A program made the translations under genes and the position numbers. This document shows, piece after piece, positions 44,853 through 53,521 of a stretch of DNA of 64,000 nt. The stretch is from an uncultured Dyadobacter sp. (GTDB lineage: Bacteria > Bacteroidota > Bacteroidia > Cytophagales > Spirosomataceae), in the NCBI RefSeq assembly GCF_946482605.1, contig NZ_CAMLSE010000009.1:62001-126000 (forward strand), in the 5' to 3' direction. Position 1 is the stretch's first letter. Every line of letters begins with the position of its first letter. The notes below the pieces were generated by a model. That model had not been told where the DNA came from, ran no database searches, and saw only the letters and a program-made list of their open reading frames with translations.

Positions 44853-47800
44853 ATGGACATCGTCACCGACCTTTCCTCGCAAGCCGTTTCGATCCTCACA
44901 CTACTGCAAGACATTCTCAAAGACAATGAGATCCTGCCTGAAAAGCGGGATGCTCCTGGCTATGAAGAAATGGTGCGCTCGAAAATCAAAAGCTTCAAGC
45001 CCTCGCCATCCTCCGAATACCGGCCAAATAGCCGTGCACCAAGGGAGGTGTTCTCGGTGGATGAGAAGCGCGTCAACCGCATCAGCGAAATACTGGTCTG
45101 CACAGTTGCGCCGGACGAAGCGAAGGATATGTTGGTGAGCGTGTTTTTTGAGATTTCAGACAGGCTTTTCGAATGGCTGTATAACTGGACCAGGACGTCT
45201 CCGGCAATAATGGTGGAATTCACCGACACTCCGCTGCCGTTGATGTCGCCTGATGAATGGAGACGACAGCTAAGATCTATTCTGTATACTTTCCCGGCCG
45301 AACGTTTGAAATTGGCAAGGACTATCCATTATATGCCGGTACTGCTCATTCAGGCAATGGGTGAAAAAGATTATGAAAAACAAAAAATCCTCCGGGTTTT
45401 CAATGATGCCAAAGGTTATCGGTTATTGTCCGCGGCAGACAATGCCCGGGTAGAGCAATGGTGGTCTGAGACAGTTATAAGGGACGGGTGGTCCATCACC
45501 GCGTACCACAGCGAGCGGGAAGAAACCACTATGGAAGGCTCAGCAGCGGCGGCCATTTTCGAAACAGAAACCTATGCTGGAAAGCGGCTGGAAGTAGCAG
45601 AAATTCTCCTGACCGATGACAGGGAGCTGTATAAATGGGTGGCCGACGAGGAGCCGGTCTCCTTCGAAATGGCTTTTAACCATGAACTGGATGTAGTGGA
45701 AAGGTCGCGCGCACAAAGGCTGAAAGACCCGGAAAGCAAATTGGATGTAGAAGATTTGACAATAAAGGTTATTTCTCAATGCAAAAAAGATTGTGAGGAA
45801 GAAAAAACCGGCAAAGACGCCCCGGAAGCAGCAAACAACGATCCCACGATCCAGCTGAATTTCAACGATCACATTTCTGTTCCGATCCCACCATCGGGAA
45901 GTATCGATCCCCTTCGTAGGGCCGAGCGCATGGAACTCGCCGCACTTGCATTTTCGGGCGGGGGGATACGATCGGCGACATTCAATCTGGGGGTTATCCA
46001 AAAATTGGCGGAAAAAGGCGTGCTGCATCATATCGATTATCTTTCCACGGTCTCGGGCGGCGGCTACATCGGCTCCTGGCTGCTTTCGTGGATCCATCGC
46101 TCGGGATCGATATCCAAAGTTGCTGATCGCCTCAATGCGAGCAAATCCACCGATCCGCTCGCCGACGAAGTCCGCCCGCTCCGGTGGCTGCGCATGTACA
46201 GCAACTACCTCGCGCCAAATGCAAGCATCATGTCCGCCGATGCATGGACGATCGGCGTCACCTGGCTCCGGAATACGCTCATTAATCAGAGCATTCTGTT
46301 GCTGTTGTTATGCACGGCCCTGTCGGTAGTGGAAGGCTTCCAGTATTTGTGGAATGCGATGGCCGATCATCAACCCTATGACGATTGGCTGGTCATGACC
46401 ATCAGCATTGTCATGATGGCACTCGGTGCAGCCTTTGCAGCTATGGGCATGCTTACCTTTGATAAAGACTTGCCACCGAGCCGACTCTGGAAATACGGTG
46501 AAAACACCGGATTTGCCTCGTTGCTATTGGGTTGGACCCTGCTGGCTGCCTATCTGCTCGCCGGCTGGCTCTACAACACCACTTCCGGCGTTCATGAATT
46601 TCCCGACAAGCTCTATGTACTGATCGTTCCCGCCATCGTCACCTTGCTGGGGATCCTGGCCATTTCTTTTTTTGGGAAATACCACCTGTACAAGCGCATC
46701 AGGGTCCGCAGATGGGCTATCGTTCACATCTTCATCTCCTCCTTGCTGGCCATTCTGGTTTCCTTCCTGCTCCTGATAGGTATCTGGAAAATTTTCGAAG
46801 AGCTTCGCGGCGGGTATGAGGCTATATTGGATAGCTGCGGGAAGATATCCTTGCTAGAAAAAATAAAACGCTTCAAGGACGTCAAAGTCCTGATATACAC
46901 GTTTGGGATACCAATTATTCTGGAAGTATTTTGTATCGGCGTCGTGATCAGGATGTACATTATGGGCATCTATTTTCCGGACGAGCGGCGTGAGTGGTGG
47001 GGACGGGTGGGCGCTATGGTGCACCGGCTTATTTTAATATGGATACTCGTCAACGCCGCAGTGCTCATCCTTCCCATTATCACGGAAGATGTGCTGTGTA
47101 ACCTCGAATTCGGGACGATCGTCACCACATTGGGTGGCTGGTCGGCCATCGTCGGGGCAGGCGTCAGGCTGGCTTATAATTCCAACACTTCGGGTGAAGA
47201 TCCAAAAAATAACGGGTTGGGTTTCAAAGAGCTTTTCGTACGTCTCGTACCTTACCTGTTTATGATCGGCTTTCTGCTGATCGGTTCCGCGACACTCGAG
47301 TATTTTCAGGGGCTGAATTTCTGGGGTGTGATTAAAGAAGTTGCAAACCGGATTGCGGATCCCGACCAGATCAAATTTCTGACCGACCGGATAGAAGGTT
47401 CATCAACGGCAGAATTTTGGCGCAGCATCCTCAACACGGTCGTCATCGGGCTGCTCACCATTTATCTGAGCCAGCGCGCGGGTGTAAACGAGTTTACGCT
47501 CCACCACTTTTATCGCAACCGCCTCGTGCGTGCCTACCTGGGCGCTACACGCCGGAGAACCGAACGCCAGCAAACCGCCAATAGCTTTACCAATTTCGAT
47601 AGCGAGGACGACATTTCACTGGATGCATTTTCCAGCGAAAACTACTATGGTCCCTATCCGCTGATCAACACCGCGCTCAATGCGACCGTCATATCGGAGC
47701 TCGACCGCCAGGACCGGAAAGCGGAGTCCTTCCTGTTCACCCCTCTCTTTTGCGGCTTCGATTTCAGTGCTACCCGTGCGGCGTCCTATCATAAAGAAGG

Positions 47801-48509
47801 TACGCCCAATTATGCCTACCGGCCTACGACCAGTTTTGCCGGCGGGCCAAGCCTGGGTACAGCAATGGCTATTTCCGGAGCCGCCGTGAACCCAAACATG
47901 GGCTACCACTCATCGGCCGCCACCGCCTTCCTGCTGAGCGTATTCAATGTCAAACTTGGCTGGTGGATCGGTAACCCCCGGGGCGACAAATGGAAAAATC
48001 CCGAACCCTGGTTCGGCCTCGCCTATCTGGTCTCCGATCTGATCGGGAAGTCCGACATGACCTCCAAATACGTCAGTCTGTCGGACGGCGGGCATTTCGA
48101 CAATATGGGATTGTACGAACTCATCCGCCGCCGTTGTTCGCTGATTATCCTGTCGGACGCCGAGGAAGACGACCAATCCCTGTGCGAGGGCCTGGCCATG
48201 GCCGTAAGACGCTGTCGCATCGATTTCGGCGTTGAAATTGTAATCGATACCAGCCCGATCACCGCCAAGGATCCGGACACCAGGCTCTGTCGATCCCATG
48301 TGGTGGAAGGAAAGATTCTCTATCCCGGCAATCGCATTCCCGGCAAACTGATCTATATCAAAACAGCCCTTAACGGCGACGAACCCGTTGATATCCGCCA
48401 ATACAAAATGCAAAATCCGAAATTCCCGCAGCAGCCCACTTCGGATCAGTTCTTCACCGAAGAGCAGTTTGAAAGCTACCGGAAGCTGGGGTATCACAGT
48501 ATGGAGTAA
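44853..48509 (+). CDS. Very large membrane patatin-like phospholipase
   Basis: A 1218-residue protein from the ATG at 44853 (an upstream TTG at 44778 is less likely). Residues 1-350 form a soluble region. The patatin oxyanion loop GGGIRSATFNLGVI lies near 367-380 and the nucleophile motif (STVSGGGYIGSW) near 400. Nine to ten transmembrane spans lie between about 475 and 890 (SILLLLLCTALSVV, LVMTISIVMMALGAAFAAMG, IVHIFISSLLAILVSFLLLIG, LILIWILVNAAVLILPI). The catalytic Asp motif SDGGHFDNMGLYELI appears only near 1076. The Ser-Asp dyad is thus split by a membrane insertion. Family activity is lipid acyl hydrolysis; the physiological target is unknown. Confidence 0.85.
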   Translation: MDIVTDLSSQAVSILTLLQDILKDNEILPEKRDAPGYEEMVRSKIKSFKPSPSSEYRPNSRAPREVFSVDEKRVNRISEILVCTVAPDEAKDMLVSVFFEISDRLFEWLYNWTRTSPAIMVEFTDTPLPLMSPDEWRRQLRSILYTFPAERLKLARTIHYMPVLLIQAMGEKDYEKQKILRVFNDAKGYRLLSAADNARVEQWWSETVIRDGWSITAYHSEREETTMEGSAAAAIFETETYAGKRLEVAEILLTDDRELYKWVADEEPVSFEMAFNHELDVVERSRAQRLKDPESKLDVEDLTIKVISQCKKDCEEEKTGKDAPEAANNDPTIQLNFNDHISVPIPPSGSIDPLRRAERMELAALAFSGGGIRSATFNLGVIQKLAEKGVLHHIDYLSTVSGGGYIGSWLLSWIHRSGSISKVADRLNASKSTDPLADEVRPLRWLRMYSNYLAPNASIMSADAWTIGVTWLRNTLINQSILLLLLCTALSVVEGFQYLWNAMADHQPYDDWLVMTISIVMMALGAAFAAMGMLTFDKDLPPSRLWKYGENTGFASLLLGWTLLAAYLLAGWLYNTTSGVHEFPDKLYVLIVPAIVTLLGILAISFFGKYHLYKRIRVRRWAIVHIFISSLLAILVSFLLLIGIWKIFEELRGGYEAILDSCGKISLLEKIKRFKDVKVLIYTFGIPIILEVFCIGVVIRMYIMGIYFPDERREWWGRVGAMVHRLILIWILVNAAVLILPIITEDVLCNLEFGTIVTTLGGWSAIVGAGVRLAYNSNTSGEDPKNNGLGFKELFVRLVPYLFMIGFLLIGSATLEYFQGLNFWGVIKEVANRIADPDQIKFLTDRIEGSSTAEFWRSILNTVVIGLLTIYLSQRAGVNEFTLHHFYRNRLVRAYLGATRRRTERQQTANSFTNFDSEDDISLDAFSSENYYGPYPLINTALNATVISELDRQDRKAESFLFTPLFCGFDFSATRAASYHKEGTPNYAYRPTTSFAGGPSLGTAMAISGAAVNPNMGYHSSAATAFLLSVFNVKLGWWIGNPRGDKWKNPEPWFGLAYLVSDLIGKSDMTSKYVSLSDGGHFDNMGLYELIRRRCSLIILSDAEEDDQSLCEGLAMAVRRCRIDFGVEIVIDTSPITAKDPDTRLCRSHVVEGKILYPGNRIPGKLIYIKTALNGDEPVDIRQYKMQNPKFPQQPTSDQFFTEEQFESYRKLGYHSME

Positions 48510-48535
48510 CGTAAGACAATTAAATCGATAAAAAC

Positions 48536-49657
48536 ATGAAATTCGCCTTGCTGGAATTTGATCCGGAGCACAACCAGATCAACGATGACAAGAAGCTTAG
48601 CTCCGGCTTGTCAGTTTCTGTCCTTATTGAGGACACGCTATGGGTGGCTAATGACGAGACGATAAGCCTGGAACGGCTTTCGCTCGTCAAAAAGGATGAT
48701 CAGGGTAATTACTTTTATGGAAATCACGAGCAATTTTTACTGAGCAATTTTATTGAGCTTCCGGTGCCGCCCACTTTCAGTAATAGCGGCAAAATGAAAT
48801 TTAAGGAAGCAGATATTGAAGGTCTGGATTATAAGGACGGCTATCTGTGGCTGGTTGGGTCACATAGCGCAAAGCGCAAAAAAACTGAAAGCGGCGATCC
48901 TGAAACCAATGAGGAGAGACTTATTAAACTATCTGATGTCAAAAGTGACGGAAACAGATTCATTCTTGCCCGGATCCCCCTTGTAAAACAAGGCGGGACC
49001 TTTGTTCCGAAAGATCAGGTCGAGCAGGACGGGCGCATTCGCGTGGCGGCCCAATTAAAAGATGGGATTATAGCCAACGAAATTATCAGATTAAGAAATG
49101 ACAAACACCTTAGCATGTTCATTGATATTCCAGGCAAGGATAATGGCTTCGATATCGAGGGGTTGGCAGTATCAGGAAACAAGGTATTTGTGGGACTACG
49201 CGGTCCGGTTCTCAGGGGCTGGGCGGTAATACTCGAATTACTGCTGGATGACGAGATTGATCAATCCGGTTCGGTATTGCTATTGAAGGGCTACAAAAAA
49301 CATGTTTTGCCATTGGGTGGCCTTGGCGTCCGCGACCTCTGTATCCATGAATCAGACATACTCATTTTGGCAGGGCCGACAATGGATCTGGACGGACCCG
49401 TTGTAATTTATAGATGGGTGGGCGGCGTCAATCCGGGGAATGAGAGCGTGATTTTTAATGAGGATATCTTAAAAAAGATAATGGATGTTCCTTTTGGAGA
49501 AGGGGTGGATCATGCAGAAGGAATAACACTATTTTCGTCAACCGGTGACAGCGAACCCGATTCAATTTTGATCGTATACGACTCGGCTTCGCAAGATCGC
49601 CAGCCTGCGGGCACTACTAGCGTGAAAGCAGATGTCTTTCCATTATTTGTTACATAA
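48536..49657 (+). CDS. DUF3616-like beta-propeller protein
   Basis: A 373-residue soluble protein 26 bp after the patatin gene. It has repeated strand segments (DTLWVANDETISLERLSLVK, ADIEGLDYKDGYLWLVGSHSAKRKK, NGFDIEGLAVSGNKVFVGLRGPVLRGWAVILEL, GVDHAEGITLFSS) matching DUF3616 proteins, a propeller family of unknown function. It lacks a signal peptide. Spacing indicates co-expression with the patatin. Confidence 0.8.
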   Translation: MKFALLEFDPEHNQINDDKKLSSGLSVSVLIEDTLWVANDETISLERLSLVKKDDQGNYFYGNHEQFLLSNFIELPVPPTFSNSGKMKFKEADIEGLDYKDGYLWLVGSHSAKRKKTESGDPETNEERLIKLSDVKSDGNRFILARIPLVKQGGTFVPKDQVEQDGRIRVAAQLKDGIIANEIIRLRNDKHLSMFIDIPGKDNGFDIEGLAVSGNKVFVGLRGPVLRGWAVILELLLDDEIDQSGSVLLLKGYKKHVLPLGGLGVRDLCIHESDILILAGPTMDLDGPVVIYRWVGGVNPGNESVIFNEDILKKIMDVPFGEGVDHAEGITLFSSTGDSEPDSILIVYDSASQDRQPAGTTSVKADVFPLFVT

Positions 49658-49722
49658 AGACTCGCTCAGTTTTTCAAAATCTCTTCGACGGCGATGACCG
49701 CGATGGAATACCTTCATCAATA

Positions 49723-49748
49723 AGAGGCAATGGCAAACCATTGCCTCT
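49723..49748 (+). terminator. 11-bp perfect hairpin after DUF3616
   Basis: AGAGGCAATGG (49723-49733) pairs perfectly with CCATTGCCTCT (49738-49748) around CAAA. No T-run follows, so the transcript end is inferred. Confidence 0.6.
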
Positions 49749-49842
49749 CTGTCCGATCGACGACATTTCGCCGGAAGATACTTTTCGTTGCCTGAAATGT
49801 CGAATACTGCGAATAAGAGCCCTAAATCTTTCCCGCACAATA

Positions 49843-49859
49843 ATGCAACAATGTTGCAT
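49843..49859. promoter_or_regulatory. 7-1-7 palindrome box A1 (Zur-like)
   Basis: ATGCAACAATGTTGCAT is a perfect dyad around one central A, with a TGCAACA-1-TGTTGCA core. The 7-1-7 layout is typical of Fur-family regulators. It opens the DUF3526/TonB operon and is paired with box A2 38 bp on. Confidence 0.65.
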
Positions 49860-49880
49860 ATAAATGTTTTGTTTTGTTAC

Positions 49881-49897
49881 TTGCAACAATATTGCAA
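49881..49897. promoter_or_regulatory. 7-1-7 palindrome box A2 (Zur-like)
   Basis: TTGCAACAATATTGCAA is the second box, 38 bp downstream of A1 and 75 bp before the ATG at 49972. The outer hexamers TTGCAA/TTGCAA are exact. Confidence 0.6.
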
Positions 49898-49971
49898 AAC
49901 GTCTCCTACACACAGCAAACTTTGGCTGGTAGGACCGTCATTGGATTGCAACGTGGACAAAACCCGTTTAT

Positions 49972-51414
49972 ATGGCCCATTTCACTTTTATTAAGATCAT
50001 TGCCCGACAGGAATGGGCAACTACATTCAGAAGCAAGACGCCCCTGGCATTGTTTGCAGTGCTTTTTGCGGTTTCGCTGCTGGCTACCGTAACCGGCTGG
50101 CAATACGTGAGCAAATTCAACCAACAACAGGAATCGGCACACCAGCAAGTCCACGACCAATGGGTGAACCAACCCGACCGCCATCCGCACCGGGTCGCGC
50201 ATTACGGGTACCTGGTTTTCAGGGAAAAATCGCCGCTCAGCTTCTTTGATTTTGGCCTGGACAGTTATGTAGGGAATTCTGTGTTCCTGGAAGCCCACCG
50301 GCAGAACACGGTGAATATGAGTGAGGCAGGGTTCTCCAACGGCATGCTGCGGTTCGGGGAGCTCAGTATGGCGTTTGTGTTACAGCTGCTGGTGCCGCTT
50401 TTCATCATTTTTGTGGGCTTTCAAACCGTAGCCGGACTGAAAGCAAATGGCGTCCTCAAAATCCTCTTGTGCCAGCGGGCGTCATATCTGGACATTCTTT
50501 TGGGTAAAACCGCAGGACTGACGGCCGTCACCTGGGCCTTGTTTCTGCCGCTGCTGCTTGTGAGCCTGATTGGGGGAAATCTGCTCATTACGCGCAGTCT
50601 GGAAGCGGAAACTTTACTGCGTATAATGGTGATTGTTACGCTTTATGCCCTTTATTTCCTCGTCATCAACATGCTCGTGGTTACTGTTTCGGCCGTCAGC
50701 AAATCGTCCAAAAATGCATTGGTATCATTGGTACTGATATGGATCCTGTTTTTTATTGTGATACCCAAAAGCGGCCAGACGCTCGGCAGCGCATTGTTTA
50801 CCGCACCCGACAAAATCGCATTCGAAAGTGCCATTCATGAGGATGTAAGCAAGCAGGGTGACAGCCATAACCCCAATGATCCGCATTTTGCCGGTCTGAA
50901 GGCAATGACATTGAAGAAATACGGCGTGGATTCGATTTCGGCACTACCTGTGAATTATGGCGCGCTGGTCATGCAGGAAGGCGAAAATATCTCCTCAGGT
51001 ATTTTTAACAAACATTTTGACCGGCTGATCCGCATTTACAAATCACAAAACGCAGTTTCCGCCGTGCTCGGATTCGTCGATCCCTACCTCGCGATCCGGA
51101 ACATTTCCATGAGCCTCTCCGGCACCGATTTTGACTCGTTTACCGCCTTCCAGAAACAAACCGAAGCGTATCGGTTTGAAAAAACCAGGTTATTGAACGA
51201 GATCCATCTGACCCAAATCAAATTCCAGAACGACAGCAAACAACGAGTAAGTGCGGAAAACTGGCAGCAGCAGCCCGACTTCGCCTATCAGCCTGCTTCC
51301 ATGGCAAACAGCCTGGCGAGCAGTGGCGTAAGCCTGCTGGCGCTGCTTTGCTGGGCCGCCGTCGGCCTGGCCTCATTGACTTATGTTTCCTCCAAACGTG
51401 TATACCAGTTATGA
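49972..51414 (+). CDS. ABC-2 type permease with DUF3526 domain (first)
   Basis: A 480-residue membrane protein. One span near residues 24-44 is followed by a large periplasmic region and then a five- to six-span membrane part. Residues 57-77 carry five histidines (H57, H61, H71, H73, H77; HQQVHDQWVNQPDRHPHRVAHYG), the conserved DUF3526 HPHR..HYG segment. Later, GFSNGMLRFGELSMAFVLQLLVPLFIIFVGFQTVAG precedes the membrane domain. Its stop overlaps the next permease by 4 bp. With the ATPase it should form an exporter-type ABC complex. The Zur-like boxes in front suggest a metal-linked role. Confidence 0.88.
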   Translation: MAHFTFIKIIARQEWATTFRSKTPLALFAVLFAVSLLATVTGWQYVSKFNQQQESAHQQVHDQWVNQPDRHPHRVAHYGYLVFREKSPLSFFDFGLDSYVGNSVFLEAHRQNTVNMSEAGFSNGMLRFGELSMAFVLQLLVPLFIIFVGFQTVAGLKANGVLKILLCQRASYLDILLGKTAGLTAVTWALFLPLLLVSLIGGNLLITRSLEAETLLRIMVIVTLYALYFLVINMLVVTVSAVSKSSKNALVSLVLIWILFFIVIPKSGQTLGSALFTAPDKIAFESAIHEDVSKQGDSHNPNDPHFAGLKAMTLKKYGVDSISALPVNYGALVMQEGENISSGIFNKHFDRLIRIYKSQNAVSAVLGFVDPYLAIRNISMSLSGTDFDSFTAFQKQTEAYRFEKTRLLNEIHLTQIKFQNDSKQRVSAENWQQQPDFAYQPASMANSLASSGVSLLALLCWAAVGLASLTYVSSKRVYQL

Positions 51415-52802
51415 TTACCAATCGAAAGGTGTTGTTTCTTGAGACAAAAAATTTCGTACTAGGAAAAACCGTCCTGATCGGCACCATCAGTCTCCTGCTC
51501 TTCGGGTTTTACGGATTCTTCCACGGGAGCCAGGTGATCAGCCGGCAGCAAGAAAGTATCGCCGCGGTGCCGCAAGTCCAAAAGCATCATTTGGCGCAAA
51601 TAGTCGGGCACGGCACAGGCAAGCCCGTCGGTACAACAGCCTATTACCCTTTTTTCTATACCACCAATCCAGCCTCGCCCTGGGCGAAATTTTCGATCGG
51701 GCAGCGCGATGTAAACCCGCAAACGCTGAAAGTCAAGATGCTGGCCATTGAGGGCCAGTTGTACGACTCCGAGCTGACCAACCCGCTTACCCTGCTGGTT
51801 GGCAACCTGGACGCTTCGTTTGTCTTTATTTTCCTTTTTCCACTGCTTATCATCGCGTTTACCTACAATGCGATTTCGGAGGAGCAGGAAAATGGCGTCT
51901 GGAAAATCGTACGCACGACCTCCGCAAGCATAGCCGGTGCCATCGCGGGTAAGCTGCTCGTACGGCTTGCCATTATCATGCTGGCTGCCCTCGCCATTTT
52001 CATCTCTGCAGTATTGGCACTTCAACTCCCGTTTTCAACGCCTACTTTCCAGCTTTTAATTGTGGTGCTGCTCTATGTGCTGTTTTGGTTTATGCTTTCG
52101 GTGCTGGTGATCTCTTTGGGCAGAAGCTCTTCCTTTAATGCGACCACGCTGGTCTGCATCTGGATTTTCCTGGCAATTCTCTTTCCCGGGACTGCGAACA
52201 TCGTGATCAATGACCTGATAGCCGTGCCGGAGGCTGCTCAAACGGCCATTCAGCAAAGAGAGGGCTACCATGCCAAATGGGACCAGCCCAAAAAGCCGAC
52301 CATGGAAAAGTTTTATGCGGTATATCCACAATATCGCCGTTACCCTATTCCGGACGACAAATATTCGCCCGGCTGGTATTACGCCATGCAGTTTTCGGGC
52401 GACCTGGAATCGGCGCATTCATCGGAAACGCTCTTTAAAAAATTGTTTCAAAGACAGCGCTTGTCCGAACTGATCGCACGCTACAATCCGGTGATAGCGG
52501 CGCAGCAATCGATGAACAAAATCGCCAACTCGGATTTAACCAGTCATATCCGTTATCTGCAATCGGTAAAAGCCCATCACAAGCAGATCCGCGAGTACTT
52601 CTATCCTTTCATTTTTGAAGAAACACCTACCGAAAGCATCGACTGGGCCGGCTACCCTGCCTATGAGCCGAATGGTTATGTTACGGAAAAAGTCGCGGGA
52701 GGGCTTTACACGATCGTCATATGGATAGTCGCCGCGCTGGCGGTTGCGCTGGCATTGATCAATAAGAATTTTATACGGATAACAGACATACAAAATGCTT
52801 GA
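51411..52802 (+). CDS. ABC-2 type permease with DUF3526 domain (second)
   Basis: A 463-residue paralogue of the preceding permease. The ATG at 51411 overlaps the upstream stop (ATGA); an upstream in-frame start at 51348 lies inside the previous gene and is rejected. It has the same topology: a span near 20-40, a periplasmic part with HH and LYDSELTNPLTLLVG, then FIFLFPLLIIAFTYNAISEEQENGVWKIV before the membrane part. The two probably form a heterodimer. It overlaps the ATPase gene by 8 bp. Confidence 0.88.
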   Translation: MITNRKVLFLETKNFVLGKTVLIGTISLLLFGFYGFFHGSQVISRQQESIAAVPQVQKHHLAQIVGHGTGKPVGTTAYYPFFYTTNPASPWAKFSIGQRDVNPQTLKVKMLAIEGQLYDSELTNPLTLLVGNLDASFVFIFLFPLLIIAFTYNAISEEQENGVWKIVRTTSASIAGAIAGKLLVRLAIIMLAALAIFISAVLALQLPFSTPTFQLLIVVLLYVLFWFMLSVLVISLGRSSSFNATTLVCIWIFLAILFPGTANIVINDLIAVPEAAQTAIQQREGYHAKWDQPKKPTMEKFYAVYPQYRRYPIPDDKYSPGWYYAMQFSGDLESAHSSETLFKKLFQRQRLSELIARYNPVIAAQQSMNKIANSDLTSHIRYLQSVKAHHKQIREYFYPFIFEETPTESIDWAGYPAYEPNGYVTEKVAGGLYTIVIWIVAALAVALALINKNFIRITDIQNA

Positions 52803-53490
52803 AGCAATAAACCTTACCAAACAATACGGCGCACATACGGCGCTCAATGACCTGAACCTGACGATCGGTCCGGGTGAAATATTTGCATTACTCGGCCAGA
52901 ACGGTGCCGGAAAAACGACGACCATTAACCTGTTCCTGGGCTTTATCGAACCCAGCAGCGGCAAGGCACAGATCGACGGCATTTCAGTCGCCGAAAACCC
53001 GCAGGAAATCAAAAAATTGCTAGCCTATATTCCTGAAACAGTGATGCTTTACCCGAACCTGACCGGCATTGAAAACCTGAAATATTTCTCGTCGCTCGCA
53101 GGATTCGACTATTCCAAAAAAGAACTGGAACAATTGCTCGCAACGTCCGGACTGCAATCCAAAGCATTTGACCAGAAGCTGTCAGGTTATTCCAAAGGCA
53201 TGCGGCAAAAGGTGGGCATTGCCATTGCCGTCGCAAAAAGGGCCAAGGTGCTGTTGCTGGATGAACCTACAAGTGGCCTGGACCCGAAAGCTTCCAACGA
53301 ATTTTCTGAGATTATCAAAACCCTGGCCGCCAGCGGAACGACGATCCTGATGGCGACTCATGACATTTTCAGGGCAAAACAGGTGGCCAGCCGCATTGGC
53401 ATCATGAAGGAGGGAAACCTGCAATCAGTCATTCATGCCGGCTCGATCTCCGCCAATGAGCTGGAAAACTTATATCTGAAAACCGTTTAA
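52795..53490 (+). CDS. ABC transporter ATP-binding protein of the DUF3526 system
   Basis: A 231-residue ATPase with Walker A LLGQNGAGKTTT, signature SGYSKGMRQKVGIAIAVA, Walker B VLLLDEPTSGLD and switch histidine in MATHDIF. The size and motifs are those of CcmA/NosF-type ABC-2 partners. It overlaps the second permease by 8 bp and precedes the TonB receptor by 31 bp, so the four genes form one operon. Confidence 0.93.
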   Translation: MLEAINLTKQYGAHTALNDLNLTIGPGEIFALLGQNGAGKTTTINLFLGFIEPSSGKAQIDGISVAENPQEIKKLLAYIPETVMLYPNLTGIENLKYFSSLAGFDYSKKELEQLLATSGLQSKAFDQKLSGYSKGMRQKVGIAIAVAKRAKVLLLDEPTSGLDPKASNEFSEIIKTLAASGTTILMATHDIFRAKQVASRIGIMKEGNLQSVIHAGSISANELENLYLKTV

Positions 53491-53521
53491 AATTTCCGCA
53501 AGTCATCTTTTACCTTCTTGT

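Larger units (their letters stand above)
49658..49971. other. Intergenic region with terminator and tandem metal-type boxes
   Basis: This 314-bp gap contains the hairpin at 49723-49748 and the two palindromic boxes at 49843-49859 and 49881-49897. No gene is supported. Confidence 0.7.

Noticed and set aside
44853..48509. Patatin as a CBASS-type (CapV) effector
   Set aside because: CapV proteins are small soluble patatins next to a CD-NTase; no cyclase, Cap2/Cap3 or other defence gene is adjacent here.
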